Assembly (NCBI RefSeq): GCF_000970685.1
Contig: NZ_LAJB01000008.1
Location: 1 to 64,000, forward strand
Direction: 5' to 3'
DNA: 64,000 bases
Source: Domibacillus indicus
GTDB taxonomy: Bacteria > Bacillota > Bacilli > Bacillales > Domibacillaceae
Shown here one piece after another: positions 23,583-31,132 of the stretch. The notes beneath the pieces are model-generated. The model did no database searches and had not been told where the DNA came from. It worked only from the letters and a program-made list of their open reading frames with translations. The position numbers and the translations under genes are program-made. Position 1 is the stretch's first letter. Every line of letters begins with the position of its first letter.

Positions 23583-24476
23583 TTAATTACATGTTTCGCA
23601 CTCTGCGGCTCCTTCTTTTTCAATTTGAATGGTTACATGATGCAGTTCGAATTCATCATGCAGCAGTTTTTTCGCTTTGGCAAGAACACTCTGGTTATCT
23701 TCTCCTTCTTTCACAACTAAGTGGCAGCTGATGGCAGGAAAATCAGATGTAATAGACCAGATATGCAGATCATGAACATTTTGAATTTCTGCTACTGAAA
23801 GAAGTTTTTCTTTTACCTTTTCAGCGTCAATGTTAGAAGGCACTCCCTCCATCAGTATGTGAATAGAATCTTTTGTTACCCGATATCCGCTGATCATAAT
23901 TAATAGAGCTACAAGGATGCTTGCGATTGTATCTGCTGCTCCCCAGCCAAAAAACAAAATCAGCAATGCGGCCAAAATAGCACCTACTGATCCAAGCAGA
24001 TCACCTAAAACATGAAGAAAGGCGCTTCTCACATTCAGGTTTTCGTCCTTGTCCCCTTTCATTAAAATAAAAGCCGCCGCAATATTTACAATTAAACCGA
24101 TAGTTGAAATAATGAGCATTCCCGTACTGGCAACTTCCGGGGGGTTGATAAGCCGCTGGTATGCTTCGAAAAAGATATACGCTGAAATAGCAATTAAGGT
24201 AATTCCATTAATAAATGCCGCTAAAATTTCAAAGCGCTTATAGCCGTATGTTTTTTTACTGGACGCTGCTCTTTGTCCAAATGTTATCGCCGCATAGCTG
24301 AGGCCAAGCGCTGCAGCATCACTCAGCATATGCCCTGCATCAGACAGCAGTGCCAGGCTGTTTGTTAAAATACCGCCAATCACTTCCACAATCATAAAAC
24401 CACTGACCAAGAAAAAAGCCCATTTCAACGCTGACTTATTACTGCTTCCATGATGATGATCATGCGAATGTCCCAT
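23583..24476 (-). CDS. czcD: Cation diffusion facilitator CzcD (Zn/Cd/Co efflux)
   Basis: The 297-residue transporter starts with a His-rich tail (MGHSHDHHHG) and has six membrane segments. The metal-site motifs are SLALLSDAGHMLSDAAAL and HVLGDLLGS. A cytoplasmic domain follows, with HILMEGVPSNIDAEKVKEKL and DLHIWSIT. It exports divalent metals in exchange for protons. The start at 24476 has GGAG at nine bases; a longer frame to 24578 runs into the promoter. Two inverted repeats upstream are candidate ArsR/SmtB-family sites. Confidence 0.93.
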   Translation of the reverse strand: MGHSHDHHHGSSNKSALKWAFFLVSGFMIVEVIGGILTNSLALLSDAGHMLSDAAALGLSYAAITFGQRAASSKKTYGYKRFEILAAFINGITLIAISAYIFFEAYQRLINPPEVASTGMLIISTIGLIVNIAAAFILMKGDKDENLNVRSAFLHVLGDLLGSVGAILAALLILFFGWGAADTIASILVALLIMISGYRVTKDSIHILMEGVPSNIDAEKVKEKLLSVAEIQNVHDLHIWSITSDFPAISCHLVVKEGEDNQSVLAKAKKLLHDEFELHHVTIQIEKEGAAECETCN

Positions 24477-24506
24477 TTCATTCACTCCTTTTTCTTTATT
24501 TATATT

Positions 24507-24524
24507 CAAACAATGATTTGTTTG
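24507..24524. promoter_or_regulatory. Inverted repeat CAAACA-N6-TGTTTG in the czcD leader
   Basis: CAAACA at 24507-24512 and TGTTTG at 24519-24524 form a dyad between the promoter region and czcD. A related dyad is at 24569-24588. Metal-sensor binding is inferred. Confidence 0.4.
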
Positions 24525-24568
24525 TGTGATTGACATTATTTCACTTTCATCATACACTAAAAATACAC

Positions 24569-24588
24569 ATTCAAACAACCATTTGAAT
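24569..24588. promoter_or_regulatory. ATTCAAA-N6-TTTGAAT dyad between czcD and ATPase remnant
   Basis: The perfect 7-bp dyad resembles ArsR/SmtB-family (CzrA, CadC) operators in which TTGAA half sites face one another. It lies between czcD and the start of the decayed ATPase region, as expected of a shared divergent operator. Confidence 0.55.
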
Positions 24589-24698
24589 GATATATCATAA
24601 TGACTGTAAAACCGCTTGCTTTAATAAAAATGTCGTCAGCCTCGTTCAGCCGAAAATCGAAGAGGTTAATGGAGTTGAGCTTTCATTTAAGGCATTAA

Positions 24699-24938
24699 GA
24701 GGCAGCTTTAATGGCGGATGATCTGAAAAAGCTGCCCACGATCACTCTCAGCCGGAAAACCCTCCAGATCATTCAGCAAAATATAGCTTTTGCTTTTGTC
24801 CGACAGCTTTTTGCTTTTCTGCTCGTTATTCCGAGGTTGCTGACGCCTTAGCTGGCGGCAGTATTCGCTGATGCATGCTCCATCTTCATCGTAGTATTGA
24901 ATTCAATGCGTCTAATAAAAACAAAAATAAATGAATGA
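24699..24938 (+). pseudogene. Remnant of a heavy-metal P1B-type ATPase (cadA/zosA-like), C-terminal end
   Basis: One frame reads [20 protein letters not shown], then [30 protein letters not shown], a stop, then LAAVFADACSIFIVVLNSMR and LIKTK before the terminal TGA. This is the C-terminal end of a P1B ATPase: the ALM(A/G)DDL segment and the last two membrane helices. An amber codon replaces the usual Trp (TLWIA) and one residue is lost before CSIF. The rest of a roughly 700-residue gene is missing; 24603-24698 may hold scraps of the N-terminal metal-binding domain. Its position opposite czcD suggests a former divergent metal-efflux pair. Confidence 0.8.
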
Positions 24939-24942
24939 AAAG

Positions 24943-25024
24943 AGCCGGGTAATTGGCTGGAACGTCCGAATAGTTCTTCTTTCGGTTTGCCGTCCGCCTT
25001 ATCCGGCTATTCATTCCAGGCCAA
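24943..25024. other. Candidate pseudoknot-forming sequence
   Basis: AGCCGGGTAA (24943-24952) pairs with TTATCCGGCT (24999-25008). The directly adjacent TTGGCTGGAA (24953-24962) pairs with TTCCAGGCCAA (25014-25024, one bulge). A small CCGAA/TTCGG hairpin sits in the loop at 24966-24985. The two 10-bp helices interleave, so they form either an H-type pseudoknot or two alternative hairpins. It lies about 100 bases upstream of the DUF3817 gene. Function unknown. Confidence 0.4.
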
Positions 25025-25121
25025 ACACTGACAATCTGGTGAACAGCGGCGAAAAAGGATGAAATTTATTTGTGTATCCGCTATCTTTAAAGAAATGATA
25101 TTTCCAGCACTGGAGGAACCT

Positions 25122-25424
25122 ATGTTAAAAACAACTGTGGGCAAGCTGCGGTTTGCCGGTTATTTTGAAGGAATTTCTTTGCTTGTTCTTTTATTTATCG
25201 CAATGCCGCTGAAATACTGGTTTGGCATACCAGAGGCCGTCCGCATTGTTGGCTCTATTCACGGAGCTCTGTTTATTACCTATTGTGTGATCATTGCCTA
25301 TGTAACATTGAAAACACGCTGGAATCTGATCTGGCCGATTCTTTCTGTTGTAGTGGCATTTATTCCATTTGGCAATTTTCTTTTGGACAAAAAGCTGCAT
25401 CAGCTCGAACAAGTGCATGGATAA
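25122..25424 (+). CDS. DUF3817 small membrane protein
   Basis: The 100-residue protein has about three membrane segments. It matches the DUF3817 pattern: GKLRFAGYFEGISLLVLLFIAMPLKYWFG, then GSIHGALFITY and a C-terminal PFGNFLLDKKL. The ATG at 25122 follows GGAGG at five bases; the frame extends upstream without support. The function of the family is not known. It is monocistronic and ends in a strong terminator. Confidence 0.87.
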   Translation: MLKTTVGKLRFAGYFEGISLLVLLFIAMPLKYWFGIPEAVRIVGSIHGALFITYCVIIAYVTLKTRWNLIWPILSVVVAFIPFGNFLLDKKLHQLEQVHG

Positions 25425-25427
25425 CGA

Positions 25428-25460
25428 AAAACCCGCCTGAATTTTCATTCAGGCGGGTTT
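25428..25460. terminator. Terminator after the DUF3817 gene
   Basis: AAACCCGCCTGAAT pairs with ATTCAGGCGGGTTT around a four-base TTTC loop; A- and T-runs on either side make it usable in both directions. Confidence 0.85.
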
Positions 25461-25553
25461 GTTTCTTTGTGCAGCCATATAGCCGTTCCTTACAATTTTC
25501 CAAATAATAAAGAAAGCTCGTTTTAAGAAAAGACAAGTACGAAAAATTGAGCT

Positions 25554-26309
25554 TTAGTTTTCTGATTGTTTTTTTGCTTTCATTAAAAGCGGCCAGATCA
25601 TAATCGCCAGACAAGCAATTATTGTTACAGCAGCACTCCCATATAAAATCGTTTCCTCTGTCAGCTCCATGCGTGCCATTACTAAAGACGGGCCAAATAA
25701 AATGAGCGGGATGACTATTGTAAACCAGGTTTTGCTCCAGACCGCCAGTCCAATAAAAGCAATGGCGCACAAGGCGGCAATGATATTGTTCGCAAGCGGC
25801 CCTGCCGTATAAATGGGCGGCGCCAGAACATTTCCCCCGAGCATAATTGCCACAAAGAGAGCCGTCAAAACAAAATAGGAGATCATGGCATATACGAACA
25901 TTTTCTGGTCAGAATATTGCTTTTTGCCGGCATTTTGAAGAAAGACAATGTAAATGGCCAGTCCGACCAGAACCACAACCGGAAAACCGGTCAGCTGAAC
26001 AATGTTCACAGAGAAGCCGCCACGGACAGCCGGGCCCATAATAAAATATGCCAGCACTCCAATAAAAAACACCGGCAGGCTTTTTAACAATCCTTTGTAG
26101 TCTGTTTCAAGCTCATCCTTAATCGATTCCATGTAAGCCTCCGGCGATCCGCCTGTTATTTCATGAATATCTTTCCCTCTTTTTTCCGCTTCGGCTAAAT
26201 GATCACTCAGTTCTGCTGTAATATCCTCTACTTCCTTATCCTTTTTCCCTGAAGTGATTAAATAAAGACGCAGGTTATGAATAAACTGCTCACTTTTTTC
26301 GGACAGCAC
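25554..26309 (-). CDS. HAAS-domain membrane protein
   Basis: The 251-residue protein has a soluble N-terminal helical domain of about 75 residues (QFIHNLRLYLITSGKKDKEVEDITAELSDHLAEAEKRG) typical of the HAAS signalling domain. Six or so membrane segments follow. HAAS proteins are nearly always encoded after a PadR-family regulator, as here (16-base gap), and are thought to transmit or respond to membrane signals. The specific signal is unknown. Confidence 0.82.
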   Translation of the reverse strand: MLSEKSEQFIHNLRLYLITSGKKDKEVEDITAELSDHLAEAEKRGKDIHEITGGSPEAYMESIKDELETDYKGLLKSLPVFFIGVLAYFIMGPAVRGGFSVNIVQLTGFPVVVLVGLAIYIVFLQNAGKKQYSDQKMFVYAMISYFVLTALFVAIMLGGNVLAPPIYTAGPLANNIIAALCAIAFIGLAVWSKTWFTIVIPLILFGPSLVMARMELTEETILYGSAAVTIIACLAIMIWPLLMKAKKQSEN

Positions 26310-26325
26310 ACCAATCCCTCCCTGA

Positions 26326-26640
26326 TTAAAATAACCGGTTCATAGCCGATGAAAGCTCCAGCCATTTTTCTTTAAACTCCGCCAGCTCTTTTATCCCTTT
26401 TTCCGTAAGTGTATAGTACTTCCGTTTTGGTCCGCTTGGAGACTTTTTCATAACCGTCTCCACCAGCCCTTCCTTTTGCATTCGGATAAGAACCGGGTAG
26501 ATGCTTCCTTCACTTACCATATGAAAGCCGTATTCTTCAAGGCGTTCAATCATTTCATAGCCATACGTTTCACCTTTTTCGATAACCGCGAGCAGACAGC
26601 CTTCTAATATACCTTTTAACATTTGACTGGACGATGCCAT
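26326..26640 (-). CDS. PadR-family transcriptional regulator
   Basis: The 104-residue winged-helix protein shows the PadR signature MLKGILEGCLLAVIEKGETYGYEMIERLEEYGF, then SEGSIYPVLIRMQKEGLVETV and KRKYYTLTEKGIKEL. The ATG at 26640 was chosen for its GGTGG upstream; 22 further upstream codons have no ribosome binding site and run through the promoter repeats. It probably autoregulates itself and the HAAS gene through the repeats just upstream. Confidence 0.9.
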   Translation of the reverse strand: MASSSQMLKGILEGCLLAVIEKGETYGYEMIERLEEYGFHMVSEGSIYPVLIRMQKEGLVETVMKKSPSGPKRKYYTLTEKGIKELAEFKEKWLELSSAMNRLF

Positions 26641-26666
26641 AATTCCACCACATTTCCAACAGCTAT

Positions 26667-26728
26667 CTTGTATAACACAATAGCATTGATAAAATTCTTT
26701 CGTCAACTAACTTGCATAACAAAATAGC
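26667..26728 (-). promoter_or_regulatory. Paired 18-bp direct repeats upstream of padR
   Basis: CTTGTATAACACAATAGC (26667-26684) and CTTGCATAACAAAATAGC (26711-26728) match at 16 of 18 positions, 44 bases apart. They sit in the promoter of the PadR gene, and the minus-strand reading TGTTATACAAG contains -10-like bases. They are candidate PadR operators. Confidence 0.5.
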
Positions 26729-26753
26729 CCAGCTGGCCAGTTCAAACAAAAAA

Positions 26754-26785
26754 ACAGTTCTTTTCCCCGCATGGAAAAGAACTGT
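26754..26785 (-). terminator. Terminator of the pectin operon
   Basis: ACAGTTCTTTTCC pairs perfectly with GGAAAAGAACTGT; the minus strand continues with seven Ts. Confidence 0.88.
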
Positions 26786-26791
26786 TCTTCT

Positions 26792-27745
26792 TTATTTTAC
26801 TGTTTCACTTTTTTGAAACCGGCGAATATAGCCGGCCGCCTGTTCAGCGGATAAGCGATGCGCCCATTGAACCCGGCTTTCCATCCTTCCGCCTGGCCCG
26901 CTGCTGTTATATTCAGCATAAAACGTTGTTTTCTCCGCCCGTTTTTTATCCCAATTGTGCCACCCTTCTTTTTTAATATGCGGTCCCATCCAGCAGTTAA
27001 TAAAGACCGTTCTGGCATAGTCACGCCAGGGTCTTCCTAAATAAACGGTTTCAGGAGCCGCGCTGCCTGTTAAGCGGCAGTTGAGAAAAACGTATCCAAA
27101 CGGCTGGCCTTCAGGAGTGGACGCAGCTGTAATATAGCCGTTTACTTCTTCCCGCCGGTCCAGGCTGAAAATTTCACAGGAATCAAAAACAGCAGTGGAC
27201 GAGCCGAAAATAAAGTCAATATCCCCTTCAAGATAGCAGTCGTAAAAATAGCTATGCCCTGCCTTCCGCTCTTTCCCTTCCATCGGTCCGCCAAAGGTTG
27301 TTCCTTCAATTGGTTTCGGGGGAAGAGGACCGGTAAAAAGGGTATCCTGGTGCCCTAAAAACCGGCAATGGTGAAATTCCATTTGATCACCGTCTACATA
27401 AGCAGCAACTGCCTGTCCTACAACACTGCCGCAGCCGGCGCTGTTTTCAAACGTTATATTTTTGGCAGTAAAGTGATCAGCTCCGATAAATACGCTATAA
27501 GAAGCAAAAGTCCTCATTTCTTCGCCGTTCGGCCCCTTTTTTTTCGCATAATCATCATACGTAATCGTCACTTTTTCCGGCGAGATTCCCATTAATGAGA
27601 CAAATGGCTTTGTAATCACCAGCTTTTCTTTATATACTCCATCCTTAATATAAATGGTTACCCATTCTGTGTTGCTGTCAGGAACGCTGTCGATTGCCTC
27701 TTGAATAGATGTGAAGGCACCGCTTCCGTCTTTCGCCACGATCAT
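26792..27745 (-). CDS. Pectinesterase, carbohydrate esterase family 8
   Basis: The 317-residue enzyme removes methyl esters from galacturonic acid residues. Family motifs are GQAVAAYVDGDQMEFHHCRF followed by LGHQDTLF, then EGDIDFIFGSSTAVF (catalytic Asp residues) and YLGRPWRDYARTVF (catalytic Arg). It starts directly with VAKDGSGAFTSIQEAIDSVP, with no signal peptide, so it acts in the cytoplasm on imported oligomers; most CE8 enzymes are secreted. It is the last gene of the operon, 12 bases after the hydrolase gene. Confidence 0.92.
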   Translation of the reverse strand: MIVAKDGSGAFTSIQEAIDSVPDSNTEWVTIYIKDGVYKEKLVITKPFVSLMGISPEKVTITYDDYAKKKGPNGEEMRTFASYSVFIGADHFTAKNITFENSAGCGSVVGQAVAAYVDGDQMEFHHCRFLGHQDTLFTGPLPPKPIEGTTFGGPMEGKERKAGHSYFYDCYLEGDIDFIFGSSTAVFDSCEIFSLDRREEVNGYITAASTPEGQPFGYVFLNCRLTGSAAPETVYLGRPWRDYARTVFINCWMGPHIKKEGWHNWDKKRAEKTTFYAEYNSSGPGGRMESRVQWAHRLSAEQAAGYIRRFQKSETVK

Positions 27746-27757
27746 TTCATCCGCCTC

Positions 27758-28672
27758 CTACAAATACTTTTGAAGAAATGAACAAACCTCGCTCCGCATG
27801 CCTGCTGTTTCGATATGGCCGCAGGAGTAATGGCTCATTTTCCAATGCCCGGGCACTCCCGCTTCTTCATACATTTTTGACAGCCCTGCATCAATAAGGC
27901 CGAGCCCTTCATACGGCGTCAGCCGGTCCTGATCGCCAACAAGGCTCAAATGAGGACGGGGAACAATGAGCGATTGAATATCCGTTGTTTGAAACGCTTT
28001 TAAAAGGCCCGGTACATACGAATAAAAACCGTGATGATCCAGGCCCCGCTGGCGGATTAATGCCTGTGCTTCCACCTGTGCAGCAATATCGATGCAAACG
28101 CGAATCCGCTCATCCAGCGCGGACAGCCACCATGCCATTAAGCCGCCCATAGACATGCCGATTGTGGCAATTCTCTTTTCATCAACATCTTCTCTTGCCG
28201 TTAAGTAATCGATACCGCGCATGCTGTCATAAATCATCATGCCCCACATGACCTGGCCATTCCAGAGCATTTCTTTAAAAAGCTCGCTTTCCGTTTTGCC
28301 TCTGCGCTCTCCAAATCCCCACATGTCCATGCATAAAACGCTGCAGCCCAGCCGGGTCAGCTCCTCGGCATAAGAGAGCTGCTGCAGGTACGGGCTGCTG
28401 GTAAGCAGCTCCGTTTTTCCTCTCTCATACTGCCCCCCATGGGAATGGTTAAATAAAACAGCCGGCCGTTTTAAATCTGTATTTTTAGGACGGACAAAGT
28501 AAGCGGGAATTTTTTCTGTTCCATTCAGCTCCATCAGCAAAACTTCAAGAATATAAGTCTCTTTTTCTTCTTCCTTTAATTTTTGCACAGTTAATCCAGT
28601 GCTTTCAGGCAGGTCACCGAGCAAAGCCAGCAGCTGCCGGCGCTTTTTTTCCTTACTCATTTTTTTCGACAA
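27758..28672 (-). CDS. Alpha/beta hydrolase, probable pectin-linked acetylesterase
   Basis: The 304-residue cytoplasmic hydrolase belongs to the dienelactone-hydrolase/acetyl-xylan-esterase-like superfamily. The nucleophile motif is TIGMSMGGLMAWWLSAL near residue 175; the acid is probably in LVGDQDRLTP and the His in YSCGHIETAG. Its start overlaps the GH28 gene by 20 bases and it precedes pectinesterase, so it most likely removes acetyl groups from pectic oligomers. That substrate is inferred from context. Confidence 0.8.
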   Translation of the reverse strand: MSKKMSKEKKRRQLLALLGDLPESTGLTVQKLKEEEKETYILEVLLMELNGTEKIPAYFVRPKNTDLKRPAVLFNHSHGGQYERGKTELLTSSPYLQQLSYAEELTRLGCSVLCMDMWGFGERRGKTESELFKEMLWNGQVMWGMMIYDSMRGIDYLTAREDVDEKRIATIGMSMGGLMAWWLSALDERIRVCIDIAAQVEAQALIRQRGLDHHGFYSYVPGLLKAFQTTDIQSLIVPRPHLSLVGDQDRLTPYEGLGLIDAGLSKMYEEAGVPGHWKMSHYSCGHIETAGMRSEVCSFLQKYL

Positions 28673-29996
28673 CCATTGGACCGTTGGATTTCGGCTGTTT
28701 TACCCTGCATTCATGAAATTCAACGCCCTGTCCGTTTTCCACATAAAAAGCCGGGCCTTCATGATTGCTTATCGTCACCCTGTTAAATTGCACATCTCTT
28801 ACATTGCCACAGTAAAAGCCGCGCTGCTTCATCGGCTCAAGCTGAGACATCATTGCCGGCATGCCCGGCTCCGCATCTTCTGCCATGGCAACCGCAATAT
28901 CGTTAAAGGTAATATCTTCTACGTACATTTCCGGAAGCCCGTATAGAAATCCGGCCGCCGCACTTACTTCCCGCGCCGTAATATTGGAAAAATGAATCCG
29001 CCTGAAGGACGGGGTTTCTTCTGTCACCGGATACGGAGCCTTGTCCCATACATACTTTTCTTTTCCGCGCGGTCCACAGAAATAATAAGCATTAATGATG
29101 AACGGACAAATCACATTTTTCATAATGATATTATTCACACGGATATCTTCCACAGCTCCGCCGCGTCCGCGCCGTGATTTAAGCCTGATTCCCCGGTCTG
29201 TCCCTTCAAATACACAGTTACTTACTGTCACGTTGCGAATGTCTCCACTCATCTCGCTTCCTAATACTACTCCGCCGTGCCCGTGGATCATCGTACAGTT
29301 TGTAATAGTGATGTTCTCACATGGAACGCGTTCCGGAGAATCCTCAGTTCCCGACTTAACCGCAATGCAATCATCCCCTACATCAATATGACAGTCTGAA
29401 ATGCGTACATTTCGGCAGGATTCGGGATCAATGCCGTCTGTATTCGGAGAGTTACTCGGATTTAAAATGGAAATATTGTGAACCGTTACATCCTCGCAGC
29501 GGATTGGATTCACTGTCCAGCTCGGCGAATCAACCATTTTCACGCCGGAAATCAAGACACGCCGGCACCGGTCAAAGCTGACCAGCTTCGGACGCGGATA
29601 CTTGTTTTCTTTTTTTGAAAAAAGCTCCCACCAGAATGCGCCGTTTCCATTTAGCGTTCCTTCTCCTTTTACGGATACATTTTCAAGGTCCTCGCCATAA
29701 ATACAGGAGGCATATACCTCCCGGTTGACCCCTTCCCACCGGGAGTGTACCACCGGATAATCATCCGGACTGGTGCTGAACAGGAGAACTGCCCCCGCCT
29801 CTAAATAAAGCGTAACGTTGCTTTTCAATATAATCGCCCCTGTCAGAAAGCGGCCGGCCGGCACATACACTGTGCCGCCTCCTGCTTGCGCGCACGCTTC
29901 GACAGCCCGGGCAATTGCCTCCGTATTTAATGTCTGGCCGTCTCCTTTTGCTCCAAAGCTTTGTATATTAAATGCATGAGCTGCTGTTGCTTCCAT
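28653..29996 (-). CDS. Glycoside hydrolase family 28 (polygalacturonase-type)
   Basis: The 447-residue right-handed beta-helix enzyme hydrolyses alpha-1,4-galacturonosyl linkages. The GH28 catalytic motifs are SPNTDGIDPESCRN, GDDCIAVKSG, GHGGVVLGSEMSGDIRNV and RGIRLKSRRGRGG. There is no signal peptide: after a short start the chain goes straight into FNIQSFGAKGDGQTLNTEAI. It probably acts exo-wise on imported oligogalacturonides or rhamnogalacturonan pieces. It follows GH105 by 17 bases. Confidence 0.92.
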   Translation of the reverse strand: MEATAAHAFNIQSFGAKGDGQTLNTEAIARAVEACAQAGGGTVYVPAGRFLTGAIILKSNVTLYLEAGAVLLFSTSPDDYPVVHSRWEGVNREVYASCIYGEDLENVSVKGEGTLNGNGAFWWELFSKKENKYPRPKLVSFDRCRRVLISGVKMVDSPSWTVNPIRCEDVTVHNISILNPSNSPNTDGIDPESCRNVRISDCHIDVGDDCIAVKSGTEDSPERVPCENITITNCTMIHGHGGVVLGSEMSGDIRNVTVSNCVFEGTDRGIRLKSRRGRGGAVEDIRVNNIIMKNVICPFIINAYYFCGPRGKEKYVWDKAPYPVTEETPSFRRIHFSNITAREVSAAAGFLYGLPEMYVEDITFNDIAVAMAEDAEPGMPAMMSQLEPMKQRGFYCGNVRDVQFNRVTISNHEGPAFYVENGQGVEFHECRVKQPKSNGPMVVEKNE

Positions 29997-30013
29997 CCAT
30001 ACTGCTCCTTTCT

Positions 30014-31132
30014 TTATTGGTTTTCCATTTCCGCCGCTGCCAAAATAAACGCACCGACTCCTTTTAAATCGTTGGTAATAATCGGTTCACTAATGTAATA
30101 TTCAAACGTTCCATCCCGCTGATCGGGCCCGCCCAGTCCGGCTACCTGACAGTTTTTATTTAAATTCACAAACCCTTCCGCTGTTACTGTTATAAATTCA
30201 GAGAGGATGCCTTCATATGCTTTGTTTGCCGTTTCGATCCATCGTTTATCCAAATAACCAAGGCGGACACCTTTTGCGATAGCGTACACAATCATGCATG
30301 AGCAGGATGCTTCTAAATAATTTCCTTTCCGCCTTGCCTGATCTAAAACCTGGTACCAGACCCCGCTCTCTTGATCCTGCACTTTTTTAAGCGCTTCCAG
30401 TGTATCCATTAAAATACTGATTAGTTTTTCCCGATCCTGCTGATGCTCAGGCAGAATAGCCAGCGTATCAACAAGGCCCATGACGAACCAGCCCATCGAA
30501 CGCCCCCAAAAGTTTTTAGACAGGCCGGTTTCGGGATCACACCATGGCTGTTCTTTTTTCTCATCAAAAGCATGGTACAGCAAGCCTGTTTTTTCATCCT
30601 TCGTGTTTTTCACACAAAGAACAAACTGCTTTGTAATATCATCAAACTCGGCTTCTTCTCCAAATTCTTTTACGTACTCCGCATAAAAAGGTGCACCCAT
30701 ATACAAGCCGTCCAGCCAAATCTGGTACGGGTATACTTTTTTATGCCAAAAAACCTGCTCGGAAGTGCGGGGATGCTGTTCAAGCTGCCCGCGAAGCAAA
30801 TCGGCCGCTTTTTTATATTTTTCTTCTTTCGTTTCTTTATAGAGTGTAAGCAGCACTTTTCCATTGTTGATATGGTCAATATTAAATGCTGCCGTCTCAT
30901 AATGGCGGATGCTTCCATCTTCACTTACAAAGGCATCCATGTTGCGCTTCATATACTCCAAATATTTCAGATCTCCTGTTTTTTTCCAGACTAGCTCGAT
31001 TCCTTTTAACACTACTCCGTAATCATATGACCACTTGTCATTTTGAACACCCTTTGAAAGCAGCGGTCGGCGGGCGATCGTTGAATCTGTCATTTTTTTA
31101 GACCAGTCTGCGGTTTGAATGGCTGTTGTCAT
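30014..31132 (-). CDS. Unsaturated rhamnogalacturonyl hydrolase, GH105
   Basis: The 372-residue alpha/alpha-barrel protein resembles B. subtilis YteR/YesR. Typical stretches are WSYDYGVVLKGIELVWKKTGD, YPYQIWLDGLYMGAPFYAEY, WGRSMGWFVMGLVDTL (with RSMGW characteristic) and EASCSCMIVYAIAKG. It removes the unsaturated galacturonyl group left by rhamnogalacturonan lyase through hydration of the double bond. No signal peptide is present. Its start overlaps the GH43 stop by four bases. Confidence 0.92.
   Translation of the reverse strand: MTTAIQTADWSKKMTDSTIARRPLLSKGVQNDKWSYDYGVVLKGIELVWKKTGDLKYLEYMKRNMDAFVSEDGSIRHYETAAFNIDHINNGKVLLTLYKETKEEKYKKAADLLRGQLEQHPRTSEQVFWHKKVYPYQIWLDGLYMGAPFYAEYVKEFGEEAEFDDITKQFVLCVKNTKDEKTGLLYHAFDEKKEQPWCDPETGLSKNFWGRSMGWFVMGLVDTLAILPEHQQDREKLISILMDTLEALKKVQDQESGVWYQVLDQARRKGNYLEASCSCMIVYAIAKGVRLGYLDKRWIETANKAYEGILSEFITVTAEGFVNLNKNCQVAGLGGPDQRDGTFEYYISEPIITNDLKGVGAFILAAAEMENQ

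Noticed and set aside
24600-24698. N-terminal metal-binding domain of the lost ATPase
   Set aside because: A frame reads KIEEVNGVELSF, which loosely recalls a heavy-metal-associated domain, but the match is too short and too divergent to annotate as part of the remnant.
30443-30994. 183-codon plus-strand frame inside the GH105 gene
   Set aside because: Antisense shadow of a clearly recognisable GH105 gene; Phe- and Ile-rich composition typical of such shadows.
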